Below are positions 37,977 to 49,000 of a stretch of 64,000 bases of DNA, piece by piece. Every line of letters starts with the position of its first letter. Within the stretch, counting starts at the first letter, position 1. The translations under genes and the position numbers were made by a program. Source of the stretch: Rhizopus arrhizus (taxonomy: Eukaryota > Mucoromycota > Mucoromycetes > Mucorales > Rhizopodaceae). Location of the stretch: NCBI GenBank assembly GCA_024220505.1, contig JAKZZE010000009.1, forward strand, positions 1,064,001 through 1,128,000, given 5' to 3'. The notes beneath the pieces were generated by a model, which worked only from the letters and a program-made list of their open reading frames with translations, did not search any database and had not been told where the DNA came from.

Positions 37977-39470
37977 TTGATGTATAATATCGATAACCAG
38001 AATTATTGACGAAATCTTTGACTGAATTTAGCAAGTATAAAAAAAAAGCTGTTATTGAGAAAGGAGAAATTGTAAAAATAAAATAACAATAAAAAATAAT
38101 AATAAAAAAAAAAAAGAGACAGACAAATTATTTAAATACATGAGTCATTTTCTTAAAAAAATAGTGACGTTGTGCATTATAGCTCCGATATATTCTATGC
38201 TTGGAACATAAATAATGGCTTACTATTCCACGGTCATTGGTTTATTAATCAGTTGGTTTTATTTAGTAAGCTTACAATTTGTGCACATAAAGCATATTGA
38301 ATAATAGCAAATTTTGATAAAATGGCTTTTGGTTAATATAAGCTTATTATTAAAATATTACGTCAAGGATATTTTTTGTGACATAGACCATCATGGTCGT
38401 ATTTCATAAATCAATTATATTCCTTTTTCTGTAGTAATCTACTGATATCTACGTGCAAACGGAAATATATGAAAAATTTGATACATTTGTACCTCTTTCC
38501 TCCCTATTTCTTTCCTAATATAGCCAATCCACTTTCTTTTGATCGCATCCTCTTCGCGAGCTGTACACGTAATAAGAAAGCAGTGATATCAAGAATGGGC
38601 AATTTAATAAATTAAAATTTTTTGGGGTTAAAAAAAAATAGATACGTAAAAGTATCATGAACTCATTTTACTGCTGTTAGCTTCTATTGGATATCTTGGT
38701 GAAAAGGGATTCTTCACAGTGTGTAACATTCTTTAGTCATAAAAAGAGACAAGGAATTGCTTGATACACCCTTGTCAGTAAACATTATTATTCTGTTTTA
38801 AAAGGATTGAGCGTTTATATTGAAACAATCATATATCCCGTACTGAATCAGATTGGGATAATTGATATCGATATTCTCTGAAAGTGCTTGTTTACTGTCT
38901 CTTTTTTTCTTGTACACGTCTCACTACAGTCGTTCCACCGTCAATCAACAATTTTTGAAAATAGTGGTTGAACATTGGAGACTGGTTTGACTCAAAAAAG
39001 GAAATTTTATTGCTCAAATACTTTTGGTCTTGTATATTTGACCATATTGGATAGATATATCAGTGCATCTATATAGGGCCTTTATTTAAGTAGTTGTCAA
39101 ACATACACGACCAAAAGTATTTGAACAAAGTATCGAACTATTTATTCCATTTTCCTCTTTAATAGCTTATACTGAATTTAGATTGATTTCCTTAAATAAA
39201 ACGCACAGATATTTACTATCGTCATTTACTTTCTCTATCCTATTTTAATAATAGAAACAATGCTATTGATTACAAATAACATTTTTAATAAGCTCGGGCA
39301 ATTTTTATGCCCACCTCTTCAACCTTAATTCTAAGATCAAAAATAATTCCGGAGCTTGTCGGACTAGAAAATGCTTTGGCCGGACAAAGCCATCCTCTAT
39401 TGTCTATGGAAACTATATACATCCATATGCAAACGCATATTCTCCCTCCCCCCTTTCAACGTAACTAAGG
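37977..39470. other. Intergenic; contains a MITE-like inverted repeat
   Basis: AT-rich DNA between the W2-domain gene and RPL24. Apart from the inverted repeat at 39010-39130 no feature was recognised. The last few hundred bases must hold the RPL24 promoter. Confidence 0.5.
39010..39130. repeat. Short inverted-repeat (MITE-like) element
   Basis: The left end TCAAATACTTTTGGTC at 39014 is matched inverted by GACCAAAAGTATTTGA ending at 39124. With two mismatches the arms extend to about 29 bp around a 50-bp AT-rich core. The flanking TTG[C/T] match suggests the arms extend a little further outward. This is the layout of a small non-autonomous Tc1/mariner-like element. A clean TA duplication could not be placed. 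Confidence 0.55.
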
Positions 39471-40162
39471 ATGAAGTAAAACAAAAAAAAGCAAAGATCC
39501 ATCTATCCACAACACTTATTGATATACAATAGGCTCGAGATCTGTTCTTTCTCTGGTCAAAAAATCTACCCTGCCAAGGGAAAGACCTATGTTCGTATTG
39601 ACAGCAGGTAAAATTACTACATTTTAAGCATAAAATTTAAAGATTTCTCATAATTTCATGCTTTTTTGTATAGAGTACGTATATATTTTACATAAATTAG
39701 CAACTTGGAAGTAACACTATTTATTAGACTTTCCGTTTCATTAATGGAAAGACTGAATCTTACTTTCTTCAACGTTTGAACCCTCGTAAGATCAGATGGA
39801 CTGCTATTTACCGTCGTTTGAACAAGAAGGGTATGACTGAAGAAGTTCAAAAGAAGCGTTCTCGTCGTACTGTCAAGCACGAACGTGCTGTTGTTGGTGC
39901 TTCTTGGGATGCCATCCGTGCCAAGCGCAACCAAAAGCCCGATGCCCGTGCTGCTGCCCGTCAAGCTGCTATTGCCAAGAGCAAGGAAGCCAAGAAGACT
40001 GCTGCTGCTGCTAAGAAGGCTAATCCTGTGAGTTTTTTTTTTGTGATTAATATACGATGAATACTGACCCCTATTTTTCTTATTTAGGCTGCTTCTCAAC
40101 CCAAGGTCAGTAAGCAACAAGCCAAGGGTTTTGCCCCTAAGGCTGCTGCCACTTCCCGTTAA
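39471..40162 (+). CDS. RPL24: 60S ribosomal protein L24
   Basis: Large-subunit protein eL24. Exons: 39471-39475 (ATGAA), 39533-39607, a proposed 1-nt exon at 39674, 39728-40027 and 40088-40162. The product starts [20 protein letters not shown], continues [20 protein letters not shown] and [20 protein letters not shown], and ends in a lysine- and alanine-rich tail. This matches eL24 throughout. The codon for Arg in DSR-TFRF needs one base that neither flanking exon supplies. An A at 39674, preceded by TATAG and followed by GTACGT, supplies it. A one-base assembly error is the alternative. The stop is TAA at 40160. Confidence 0.93.
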
Positions 40163-40258
40163 ATTCTTATATCAACTTTCGAATAAAAATCACACATGAT
40201 GTTATATATATTTATGGAAAAGCACGATATGAAAGAAGCCCATCGTCATGATATTTTA

Positions 40259-41419
40259 TTAAAGTTTACTTTCTTCACCACCAATTTTCGCAACCACTTT
40301 TGCATAAGATAAGCGATCACCGATTGCTTTCAGACCTTGTGGGATAGTCTCGAGATTGTAGATAGTACTGTAAAGAACAGGTTTCAATTTACCAGATTCA
40401 AACAACTCAAACAATGCTTTCCAAACTTCAGGGATACGTTCAGGTTCATTTTTGGTATATGCTCCCCAATGCAACCCGCTAAAATGAATGGAAAATGTTC
40501 AGTTATTAGAAAAGAAAAACTCGATTAATAACTTACACTGCAGAAATGTTTTTTAACAATAGACGGTTTGTAGGAAGCTTTTCTATTGTGCCTTGAGCAA
40601 AACCAATAATAAGAATACGACCATTCCATGCTGTGCACTTTGTACTATACATGTGTTAGGGAAATCTAAAGCTTTTTTTTTTTTTTTTTTAATTCGCTTT
40701 TTATCATTATTACCTAGTCTCTGCTAAACCAACAGGGTCATAGACAACATCTGCACCATGCCCATTTGTCACTTTCTTGACTTGGTCAGGCCAATCCTTA
40801 TCACGATAATTAATAACGTAATCCGCGCCAGATCGTTTAGCAATCTCCAATTTCTCAGGTGTACCAGCTGTAGCTATCACTTTAGCACCCAGCGCCTTAG
40901 CAATCTGAACAGCAGCAATACCTACACCACCTGCAGCTGCATGAACAAGGCAGTATTCACCAGCCTTCAGATTGGCGCGCAAGACGAGAGCTGCATAACT
41001 AGTTGGATAAGTAATATATAATCCAGCAGCTTGTTCAAAATTAAAGTTTTTGGGTATAGGAAGTACACTGCTTGCCAAGACGTTGACAACCTCTGCAAAA
41101 GCATTGCCTGCACCAAAAACGCGATCGCCCACTTTGAATTGAGGAACGGTAGATTTTAAAACAATGCCCGAAAATTCACCTCCTGGAACAAAAGGAAAAG
41201 GGGGTCTAATTTGATATTTGCCTTGAATCTATGTTTAGGGTAAGGATTGAGAGATTTATGCATTTATTATTTTACCATTAAAATGTCAAAAAAATTTAAA
41301 CCAGCAGCCTTGACTTGAATTTGTAATTCACCTTTTGCAGGTTCAGGCACAGTATAGTTATCATGAACTACAAGTTCCTCTGGGCCCTTTAACCATTTTT
41401 CGACTACAATTGCTTTCAT
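40259..41419 (-). CDS. Zinc-independent quinone oxidoreductase (zeta-crystallin type)
   Basis: MDR-superfamily enzyme, probably reducing quinones with NADPH. Spliced from about five exons starting ATG 41419 (MKAIVVEKWLKGPEELVVHD). Landmarks: VKAAGLNFFDILM, PFVPGGEFSG, FKVGDRVFG, YPTSYAALVLRANLKAGEYC, the Rossmann motif VHAAAGGVGIAAVQIAKALG, GADYVINYRDKDW, DVVYDPVG, GRILIIGFAQG, and GLHWGAY. No zinc-binding cysteines are present, as expected for this branch. It ends GGEESKL with TAA at 40259, 97 bp from the end of RPL24 (tail-to-tail). Confidence 0.9.
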
Positions 41420-41604
41420 ATTTAATTTGAGCAAAAAAAAAAAAAAAGTGCACACTGTTTTTATTTTTTTATATGTATTTCAGTGTGTTTGAACCCCCGC
41501 TTTTTTATGCTGAGATAATCCTTTTTCACAAGCTCTTTTCTTTTGTGTAATTTTTTCCTTATAAAAATAAATTGCGCAATAAAAGCTCGATACTGTTCAG
41601 TAGT

Positions 41605-41935
41605 TCAATGCACTCTCAATTCTCTATTTTGCTGATTTTGTTCCAAGATTTCTTGTAAACGGTATTTTTGTTCAAGTGCTGCACAAAGACGTGCATCTTT
41701 GACTAGTAATTCATAAGAAAATGATAGGAAAGAAAGATACATGTAAAAGTAAATGAGGTTGGGGACTAGGCTGAGGAATCTTTATACGGAGACTATTGTT
41801 TTCATAGTTGATCTTTTGAATAAGACGAGTAGCGCTTGCAATCACATTTCTGTTTTCAAGGTTTTTTATTGTCAAATAAGGATACATACACTGTTTTTTA
41901 AAGTTAAATGGCGTTTCCGTATATATTGTATTTAA
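41605..41935 (-). CDS. Possible small coiled-coil gene, structure unresolved
   Basis: Not recognised. Two coding-like segments lie in different frames: NVIASATRLIQKINYENNSL followed by PQPSPQP (about 41765-41860), and ELLVKDARLCAALEQKYRLQ followed by EILEQNQQNRELRVH with TGA at 41605. An ATG-headed version of the second (MYLSFLSFSYELLV) is possible. No splice pair joined the two in phase, so the model may be two exons with a missed junction or a decayed gene. Confidence 0.3.
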
Positions 41936-42099
41936 GGCTTGTAAAGATACGACATTTATTCTTGAAAATAATGAATGCTTTTTCTTTTTTACTGTGTGCA
42001 AAATCAATATTGACATGCGGAATATGAAATTATATGCATTCACTTTTTTTTGCAACACTGCATGCTTTTTTTTTTTTTTCTTTCAATGCTCTTTTAACC

Positions 42100-42658
42100 A
42101 TGGATCGCTTTCAAGTAAAGAAAGAGAGATACTAGATGAGAAGTGAATAGAAAGTAACATGTCTTAAAAAAGGGAAAAGAGCTTCATAATGAAGATATAG
42201 CTGCTATTATTAAAGAGGTATATAAAACTTTAATTTAAAGCTTGAACTTAAATTATTGTTGTACATAAAAGGTAGTTGAAAGAACAATAGGCAATGAAAA
42301 ATATACGAGTTCAAAGGCACCAAAATGGAATACTTCTATTATAGAAGGATGTCTAGAAAGGTTGAAAGAAAAGAACAAGTATTACAAATACATTGGTAAA
42401 CATAAAATACATTAGTTTTCTTTTCTTTTTTTTTGCTGATGTATAACTTCAGTAACATGTATCATTATGCAAAGAAAAGGAATGGGGTTTTATGTTGCAA
42501 GTACAGTTTATTGGGATAATATGAAAGATGGTAAGAGCAACATTAGTTCGTTTTTATTTGGTTAAAAATAGAATCGTATTTATTTAGCAAGCGCAAGTTA
42601 CAGATATGATACCAAATCATTATATGCAATAATCAATATATTCGCACTAAGTTCATAG
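42100..42658 (+). CDS. Tctex-type dynein light chain
   Basis: Small dimeric light chain of cytoplasmic dynein (DYNLT family). It is broken into six short exons, each too small to stand out. Starts MDRFQ at 42100, then LHNEDIAAIIKE, VVERTIGNEKYTSSKAPKWN, TSIIEGCLERLKEKNKYYKY, ITCII-type strand with IIMQRKGMGFYVASTVYWDN, and SYRYDTKSLYAIINIFALS with TAG at 42656. This follows the Tctex-1 pattern of an N-terminal helix, KW-x4-V, KYIVTC, QK-x-G-x-G, W-D and C-terminal strands. All junctions use GT-AG with matching phases. Confidence 0.85.
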
Positions 42659-42679
42659 CTGTAATTCCTTCATTATTCA

Positions 42680-44560
42680 GTACTATTGCAATTTAATATA
42701 CTTTTTGAATGTTAAATAATCATCGTTTAAAAACTGCACCAATAATAAATAATAACCAGATATACTTACAGTTTATAATTATATTAAACAACATTGTTAA
42801 AACATATTATTCTCTTTTTTATGTCGATAAGAAAACATACATCCTTTTTTAATTAAAGCTTATTATTTAACAGACATGTTCATTTTGTGATAGCTCTTTT
42901 GCTGTACTAAAGTATAACTATCAATGACCTTTTGTCACTCATTGCTGGACTTCATAGACCACAGTGTCCATCATAAAGAAATTAGATGATTATGTAGTCT
43001 GTCTTCTTTCAAAGTATACTCTCTAAAATTGTTGACGTTATAGTTAGGATGGATACTTGCAAATTTCCATACTGTTATGTAATCTGAATATCTATAGTGC
43101 ACTTTGTTGGGCTCATTTTTTAAAATTTGTCTAAATGGGAGCTTGGATATAATTTGTATGAAGGATGATCGAGACCTGGGATTTATGTATTGATTTGCTT
43201 ATGCTAGTAATGATCTGATTTTGTAAAATTGGCAAGATAGTTTACTGAAGTTGAAAAGAAAATATAAAAGAGAATACAGCAAATATATTTGCCTTTAGGA
43301 GACTTACCTTCAGCATCGTTATAGAGTAGCAAAAGAGTGTTTATAAAAATGATAGTAAATTATTCAAAAATACAAAAAAAAAGAAAAGCAATTATATTAG
43401 AGGATAAGTTTTCAAACTATGAAAGATAAACCATTCAGTTTATGGTAAGCTGTATTCTTCCAGATTTGCTTTACGAAATTGATTTTGATAGAGTAAAAAA
43501 GAGCGAAAGATAACAATGTAATCTCCTTGGTTCTTAGTAGGTTAGTGGCTTTTGGTTGATGATAAATTTGAAAAACAGAGTTTTGGTATAGAGGTTTAAG
43601 AGTAATTTGCTTTTATAAACACCCACCAGATCTTGCTAAGTAGATCAGACTTGTTTTAAAAGGTAAATTAATGATTTGAATAAAAAATGAGATACAATGA
43701 GAATTACTGACTTCAAGGAACTTGACTTGCTTGTATGATAAGGTGAAGATCAAAGGGTTTTAATAAAAAAAAAAAGTGTTTGAGGTTTATTTAAATAAAA
43801 GATATTTCAAAAGTCAGTAAATTAGTAAATTAGTCGAAATTAAGTCATAATAAAAAATAAAAGGTTATAAAAATAAGAAAATGTCATTTACGTTGTTACT
43901 TTGCTGATGTCTTGTAGGTTTATAGGTTAGTTGGGTAAAGTGTGTTTCTGAAGTTTGATTTTAAGGTTAAAATTGCCTTGTAAGTTGGTGTTTGATATGG
44001 AATTTAAGCGGTTGCTTGATATAAGTAGTGATCACTAAACCTCATATGTAAGATCAATACGATGTTTCTTGATAAAATAATATAAAAAGAAAAGTAAAAT
44101 AAGAGATCAGGAACTTTTTATAGTGTTATTTTTGTAACCTTGTGGGTTTATTGAGTGCTTTATATAGAAGTTTTTCTTGAAATTTCAAAGTAAGGTACTG
44201 TAGTGACCACCAGATCTTTTATGTAAGATCAAATATAAGTAAATAAAATGTAAAGATAAAAATAAAGGGATCAGGAACTTTTTATGAGAAGGTTGCCTGT
44301 TTATTGAATAAAATATATAATAAAATATATGAGTAGAACTGTACTGTCCTTTTTCTTTGACTAAATGGTTGGGATATTTATATGCTGTAATTTTTTTTTT
44401 TTTTTCTTTTTGACTTTTTTCATTTTTTTGACCTTTCTCATTTTTTTGACTTTTTTCATTTTTTTGACTTTTTTCATTTTTTAGCTTCTTTGTTACAATA
44501 GGTAATGCTGTCCTGTTTACTGAGTAAAATATAAAAAAAAAGAACTTGACTGGTCATTTT
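42680..44560. repeat. AT-rich region with degenerate dispersed repeats
   Basis: No gene recognised. Related fragments recur: GATCAGGAACTTTTTAT at about 44106 and 44268; ATGTAAGATCAA near 44046 and 44221; CCACCAGATCTT at about 43624 and 44209; and a unit TGTTTA[T/C]TGA[A/G]TAAAATATA followed by TTTCTTTGACTAAATGGTTG-like sequence at about 44297 and 44514. These look like old tandem or nested copies of one AT-rich repeat leading toward the tRNA. Confidence 0.4.
44406..44482 (+). repeat. 17-bp tandem repeat
   Basis: About four and a half copies of TTTTTGACTTTTTTCAT with a few substitutions (one CTTTCTCAT variant). Seen directly. Confidence 0.85.
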
Positions 44561-44831
44561 TTGTTCTTTGGCTGAATGGTTGATATATATTTGTATACAT
44601 AATTTTTTTTACTATATCTTTAAACTGAACTGTTCTTTTGTTGACATTTTTCATATGTTGTCTTCGTGTTGTAGATTACTATCTCAAAATGACTTGTTGC
44701 CCATTTACTTGCTACTGTGGCCACATTACCTTCAGGAACTGAGGTCCCTTTCTCCAGAATTATATAAACTGTGTTGCGCATATTGCCTTTTCAAGGAAGT
44801 TGTACAAAACCAAGACTTTGCAAGTAAAATA

Positions 44832-44905
44832 TGCCCGATGTCGGGTTCGAACCGACGACCTCTGTCGTGTGAAGACAGTATGATAAACCGCTACATCAAT
44901 CGGGC
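44832..44905 (-). tRNA. tRNA-Val (CAC)
   Basis: The minus strand folds as a complete 74-nt tRNA. Acceptor stem GCCCGAT pairs with ATCGGGC plus discriminator A. The anticodon stem CTGTC/GACAG encloses the loop TTCACAC with anticodon CAC. The T arm is GTCGG-TTCGAAC-CCGAC. No intron and no encoded CCA. The D arm is somewhat unusual but contains GG-TTTA. A long open frame over this locus on the plus strand is spurious. Confidence 0.92.
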
Positions 44906-45105
44906 TTTTGATTGGATGACTACATCTAATATCAAATTTCTCTCAAAGCCCAAAGTTTTTTTTTTCGATATTTCGACAACTTTTAAGCATATTATACAAT
45001 TATTGGCCTACATGTATTTTTGAGCTTATTCTCTACCTAATTATGTAATCAGTAAATCATTTCAATTAATTTTCATCAAGAAATCAGCCATTCATTTTCA
45101 GCGCT

Positions 45106-45535
45106 TGTTGTGATTGTGTTATCTCGTAAGAATAAAAAAGACTATAAAATTCAACGAGACTTAAAAAAGTTATATTTTTATTTAATATTATTGTATCTGG
45201 TATTTATATCCTTTTCATGAAGATTCAATTAAATCCTTTTCAAGATACTTTAATTAATTATAGCTGTAGATCTAGCATGAATAAATTTTAGTATGAAGAC
45301 CTGTTCCTGGTTATGCAAGTGGACTGTTTATAATTATTTAAGTAGATCTATTTTTCATTTATGTCTCATTGCATCAGGAGCTATATTAAAACAACTTGTA
45401 TTGAGTTAAAGGAGTGGAATTAGTTATGACCGAATAATAGAGAAAAGACTGTAATAAATCTTTGTAAAGCATTCACTACTCTGATTTCTTATAAATTGAA
45501 TATGAATCATGTTTAAAGTATGTTGGGATACGACA
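45106..45535. repeat. Solo LTR of a second LTR family, copy 1
   Basis: A 430-bp sequence beginning TGTTGTGATTG and ending GATACGACA, nearly repeated at 52054-52480. It starts TG and ends CA with short inverted termini (TGTTGT and ACGACA), contains TATAAAAT near its 5' end, and has no coding content, all as expected of a solo LTR. No target duplication is visible (GCGCT before, GTGAT after), so it is old or recombined. Orientation is not set by internal genes. Confidence 0.6.
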
Positions 45536-45632
45536 GTGATACGTGGAATAAGCGTGTTATATCTGCTATGCTCCAAAGATAACTATTGTATAGCAACCAA
45601 GCATTATTAACAATTAATAGTGTGAATATATG

Positions 45633-45973
45633 TGTCATGTTTTGACATGTCAATAAGATACAGTCTTATCATTCTGGACTAAATCTTTACAAATGAGTTT
45701 GAATAAGAATAGAACCTGATAATTATCACTGCCCTAAACAGCCAAGTTTCACTTTCATCTCAACAGTTGATTATTAACATCAGTCTATAAAATTTTTCTT
45801 ATACATGTCAAATCATATCGGTCGTAACTATTTTTGTCATCTAATCTCAGGTCTTGCTCAACTAATATAAATAGCCTTGAAATCTTTCTTTAATAAAAGT
45901 ATTCGACTTTAGAACTATTGTTCGGTCTCGTTAATTCTTCTTTATCTTATTTTTGAATACTTAAAACACTTCA
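45633..45973 (+). repeat. 5' LTR
   Basis: Starts TGTCATGTTTTGACATGTCA (itself containing the inverted motif TGTCA/TGACA) and ends AAAACACTTCA. It carries a TATA box TATAAATAG at 45866 and AATAAA at 45892, so promoter and possible polyadenylation signals lie close together. Confidence 0.93.
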
Positions 45974-46016
45974 TTTTTTTTAACGAATTCTGAACCTCTA
46001 ATAACAAAAAGCAAAT

Positions 46017-49000
46017 ATGGCTAACGAAGATCAATCTCCTAACACCTTTACTCATGGTGAAACTGATGTGTTTAGAACAAACATAGAGGAGGCATCAAAA
46101 GCTATCGAAGATACTGAAATGGCCAATGCAGAAGAAACACCATCTCTTATGGCAACAAGCTTGGTATCAAATGATGATAAACCCGTTGATGCTGTTATGG
46201 GTTTGAGGGTTACTTTAGAAGACCTTAGGCAGCAAATTGCTCGGGCTGTGGTATCTGGTGCCTCACAAGAACAGCTCTCAAAGTTACAAGAACAAGCAGT
46301 CAGTATAAAAAACTGTATCATGTTCTTGGACGAAGCACAGGCTTTTTGCATCACACCTCCCATGCCTACAGGTGGTATAATTCTTGGTTCTGGTCACGCT
46401 ACGAATGCTTCTCATCCTCGCTCTGCTCATGTCATCCCACCTGACCTTCCAATCTGGCAGTGGCAGGGTAATATTTGGAGGAAAGAAGCGGAAGCACACG
46501 ATTCTGTAGAAGATCTACTCGACACCTTTGCTCTGATCGTTGAATCAAATGGTCTATCCATAGATTCTAGCTGGTCTCGTCTGGTTCCTATCAAAATGAA
46601 CAGAGATCAGCGATCTTGGTTCAATGAAGTGCTCAAAGGTCGCAACTTGGTTTGGTCTGAAGTCAGAAAGATCATAGTCAAGACATACGCTGCACAGGAC
46701 GTAGCTCAAGAGTTAGAGTATATGGATCAGCTGTTATCTCTTAAAATGGCTGCAGCAGAATCCATAGAAGCATTCACGGATCGATTCCAAAGAATCCGCA
46801 GAGCAGCCAAGTGGGACGATGACATCAAGACTGCCACCATATATAAGCGAGCTTTACCAGCATTTTTGCGTCAAGAGGTCTCTCGCTCCTTGTTGAACCT
46901 AGGAAGAGATCAGCAAGACTCTGTCGCAAAAGTCGCTGCCAAAGCCAGGATGGTATTGTCATCCAACTTGTGTTCCGAGGTTAACCCATCACCTCGACAA
47001 GCTTCTGTCCCCGTCAAGTCTTCATCTTTGTCTCTCTCATCAAATGGAACAGAGGCATCTAAGTACAACCCTAGGAACTCACATTTGTTGAGCAACTTAC
47101 AGGGTATAACTAAGAAGTCCTCTTCTCCTGGCAACATCAAAAACAAATTCCATTGTGCTATCCATGGCCCGGCCAATCACCCTACAGACAAGTGCAACAA
47201 GTACAAGGATTTGTTGAACAGAAGCCCTCCGTTGGTGAACCCTTCCTCCACTACAAATAATTCATCAATGTCTTTTGTATCTGTTGCTAAAAGGTGTTAT
47301 CGTTGTTCTGGTAATGTTCCATGGTCCAGGGAACATGCGGCTAACTGTCCACGAGACAAGCCCTATCACGGCCCAACTAAGGCCATCCGTTCTGTTCGCT
47401 TGGATACCTCAAGATCCAATGGTAACAAGCCCAGCCTCACCATCACTCCTCAAGCTAGACCACAACAGGCATCTTCCAAGGTGTCTAGTGGTGATAGCAA
47501 CTTGATGGACGTAGATGACGAGGGTTATCCAGTTAACTATGATTGTAAGAAATTAACAAAACAGAATGAAGTATTTAAAAGTACTAACCATTCTTTAATT
47601 GTACCTATCACTATAGAAAATGTGAACACTATGGCCCTGGTTGATAGTGGTTCCTCTTTTAGCTCGATAGACACAAATTTTGTTAATAAATACAATATTG
47701 CAGTTGATAGAAATGTATCTGGTTCCGTTATTCTTGCTACAAGTGATAATGTTAGTAAACGTTTCGGTACAACCAAATTTCCATTAAGTGTTATTTACGG
47801 TGATAATGATAAAAATCTTATTCATACATCCCATTCTTTTGAAGTCCTTCCTCTTTCCTTGGATACTGAAGTTGTAATAGGATTAGATCTAATGCACAAG
47901 TTGAACATTCTTGTTACCAACTTAGCTATCAGACATCCTAACCTTGCACCAGTTATTGACAAAGAGATTACGGATGATACACCTGAACCTAACAAAGCTC
48001 CTTTCGGTACACCTGAGCAACAAGCTCATTTCCATAATGCTGTTAAACCATTTGTTGATCAAAATGCCTTAATACCTAAGAATTCATTCTGTACTGTACC
48101 AGAGTCAGTTATACGTTTAGATACTGTTAAAGGAAAAACTGCTTACCGTGCACCATATCGTACTCCTTTTAAATTACTACCAATCATGCGTGAATGTATT
48201 GACACTTGGTTAAAGGATGAAGTTATTGAACGTGCATCACCTAATTCAGATTGGAATTCTCCTTTAACATTGGCACCTAAGAAAGACTTGCTTGGTAATC
48301 TCACAGGACATCGACCCTGTCTCGATCCTCGCTTGTTAAATTCTATTCTTGTGTCAAATGATAGACATCCTATTCCAAAGATTGAAGAGATTTTCGATCG
48401 ATTACAAGGATCAACTATTTTTACCACTCTTGATCTTCGACAAGCATTTCATCGATTCCAAATCTATGAGCCTGATCGTATTAAGACCACATTCACTTTT
48501 GAAGGTCAACAATACCAATTTAGAGGTTGTCCATTTGGTTTGAAACATATTGCTTCCCGTTATCAACGAGTGATTAATATAGTGTTACGTGATTTACCTT
48601 ATGCACAGGCTTTTGTTGATGATATCATCATATTTTCCAAGTCTTATGAGGAACACATCACACATGTGCAAAACATAATTCAGAGATTAACTAAAGTGAA
48701 TTTGATCCTTAACCCAGACAAGTGTCATTTTGCGCAGTCTACTGTTTACTTGCTTGGTTTCTGTGTTGATGCCAAAGGGTCTCGACTCGATCCTCGTAAA
48801 GTTACAAACGCTTTGACTTGGCCTAGACCTTCATCTGGAAAAGAGATTCAACGCTTTTTAGGACTGGTAAATTATTTTAGAAAATACTTGCCAAATATTT
48901 CTGAAGTCACTGCACCTTTGGACAAATTACGTTTCGAAGGTAAACTTGATAAACTTTGGACATCTGAACAAGAAAGAGCTTTTGAAAAGATCAAGGCATT

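Noticed and set aside
44568..45023. Open frame of 151 codons on the plus strand
   Set aside because: It runs antisense across the tRNA-Val and its amino-acid sequence has no coherent domain; chance frame.
45974..46016. A tRNA primer-binding site after the 5' LTR
   Set aside because: No TGG-headed sequence complementary to a usual tRNA 3' end is visible, so I did not annotate one.
46052..46500. Minus-strand frames within Gag
   Set aside because: Shadows of the polyprotein; no independent evidence.
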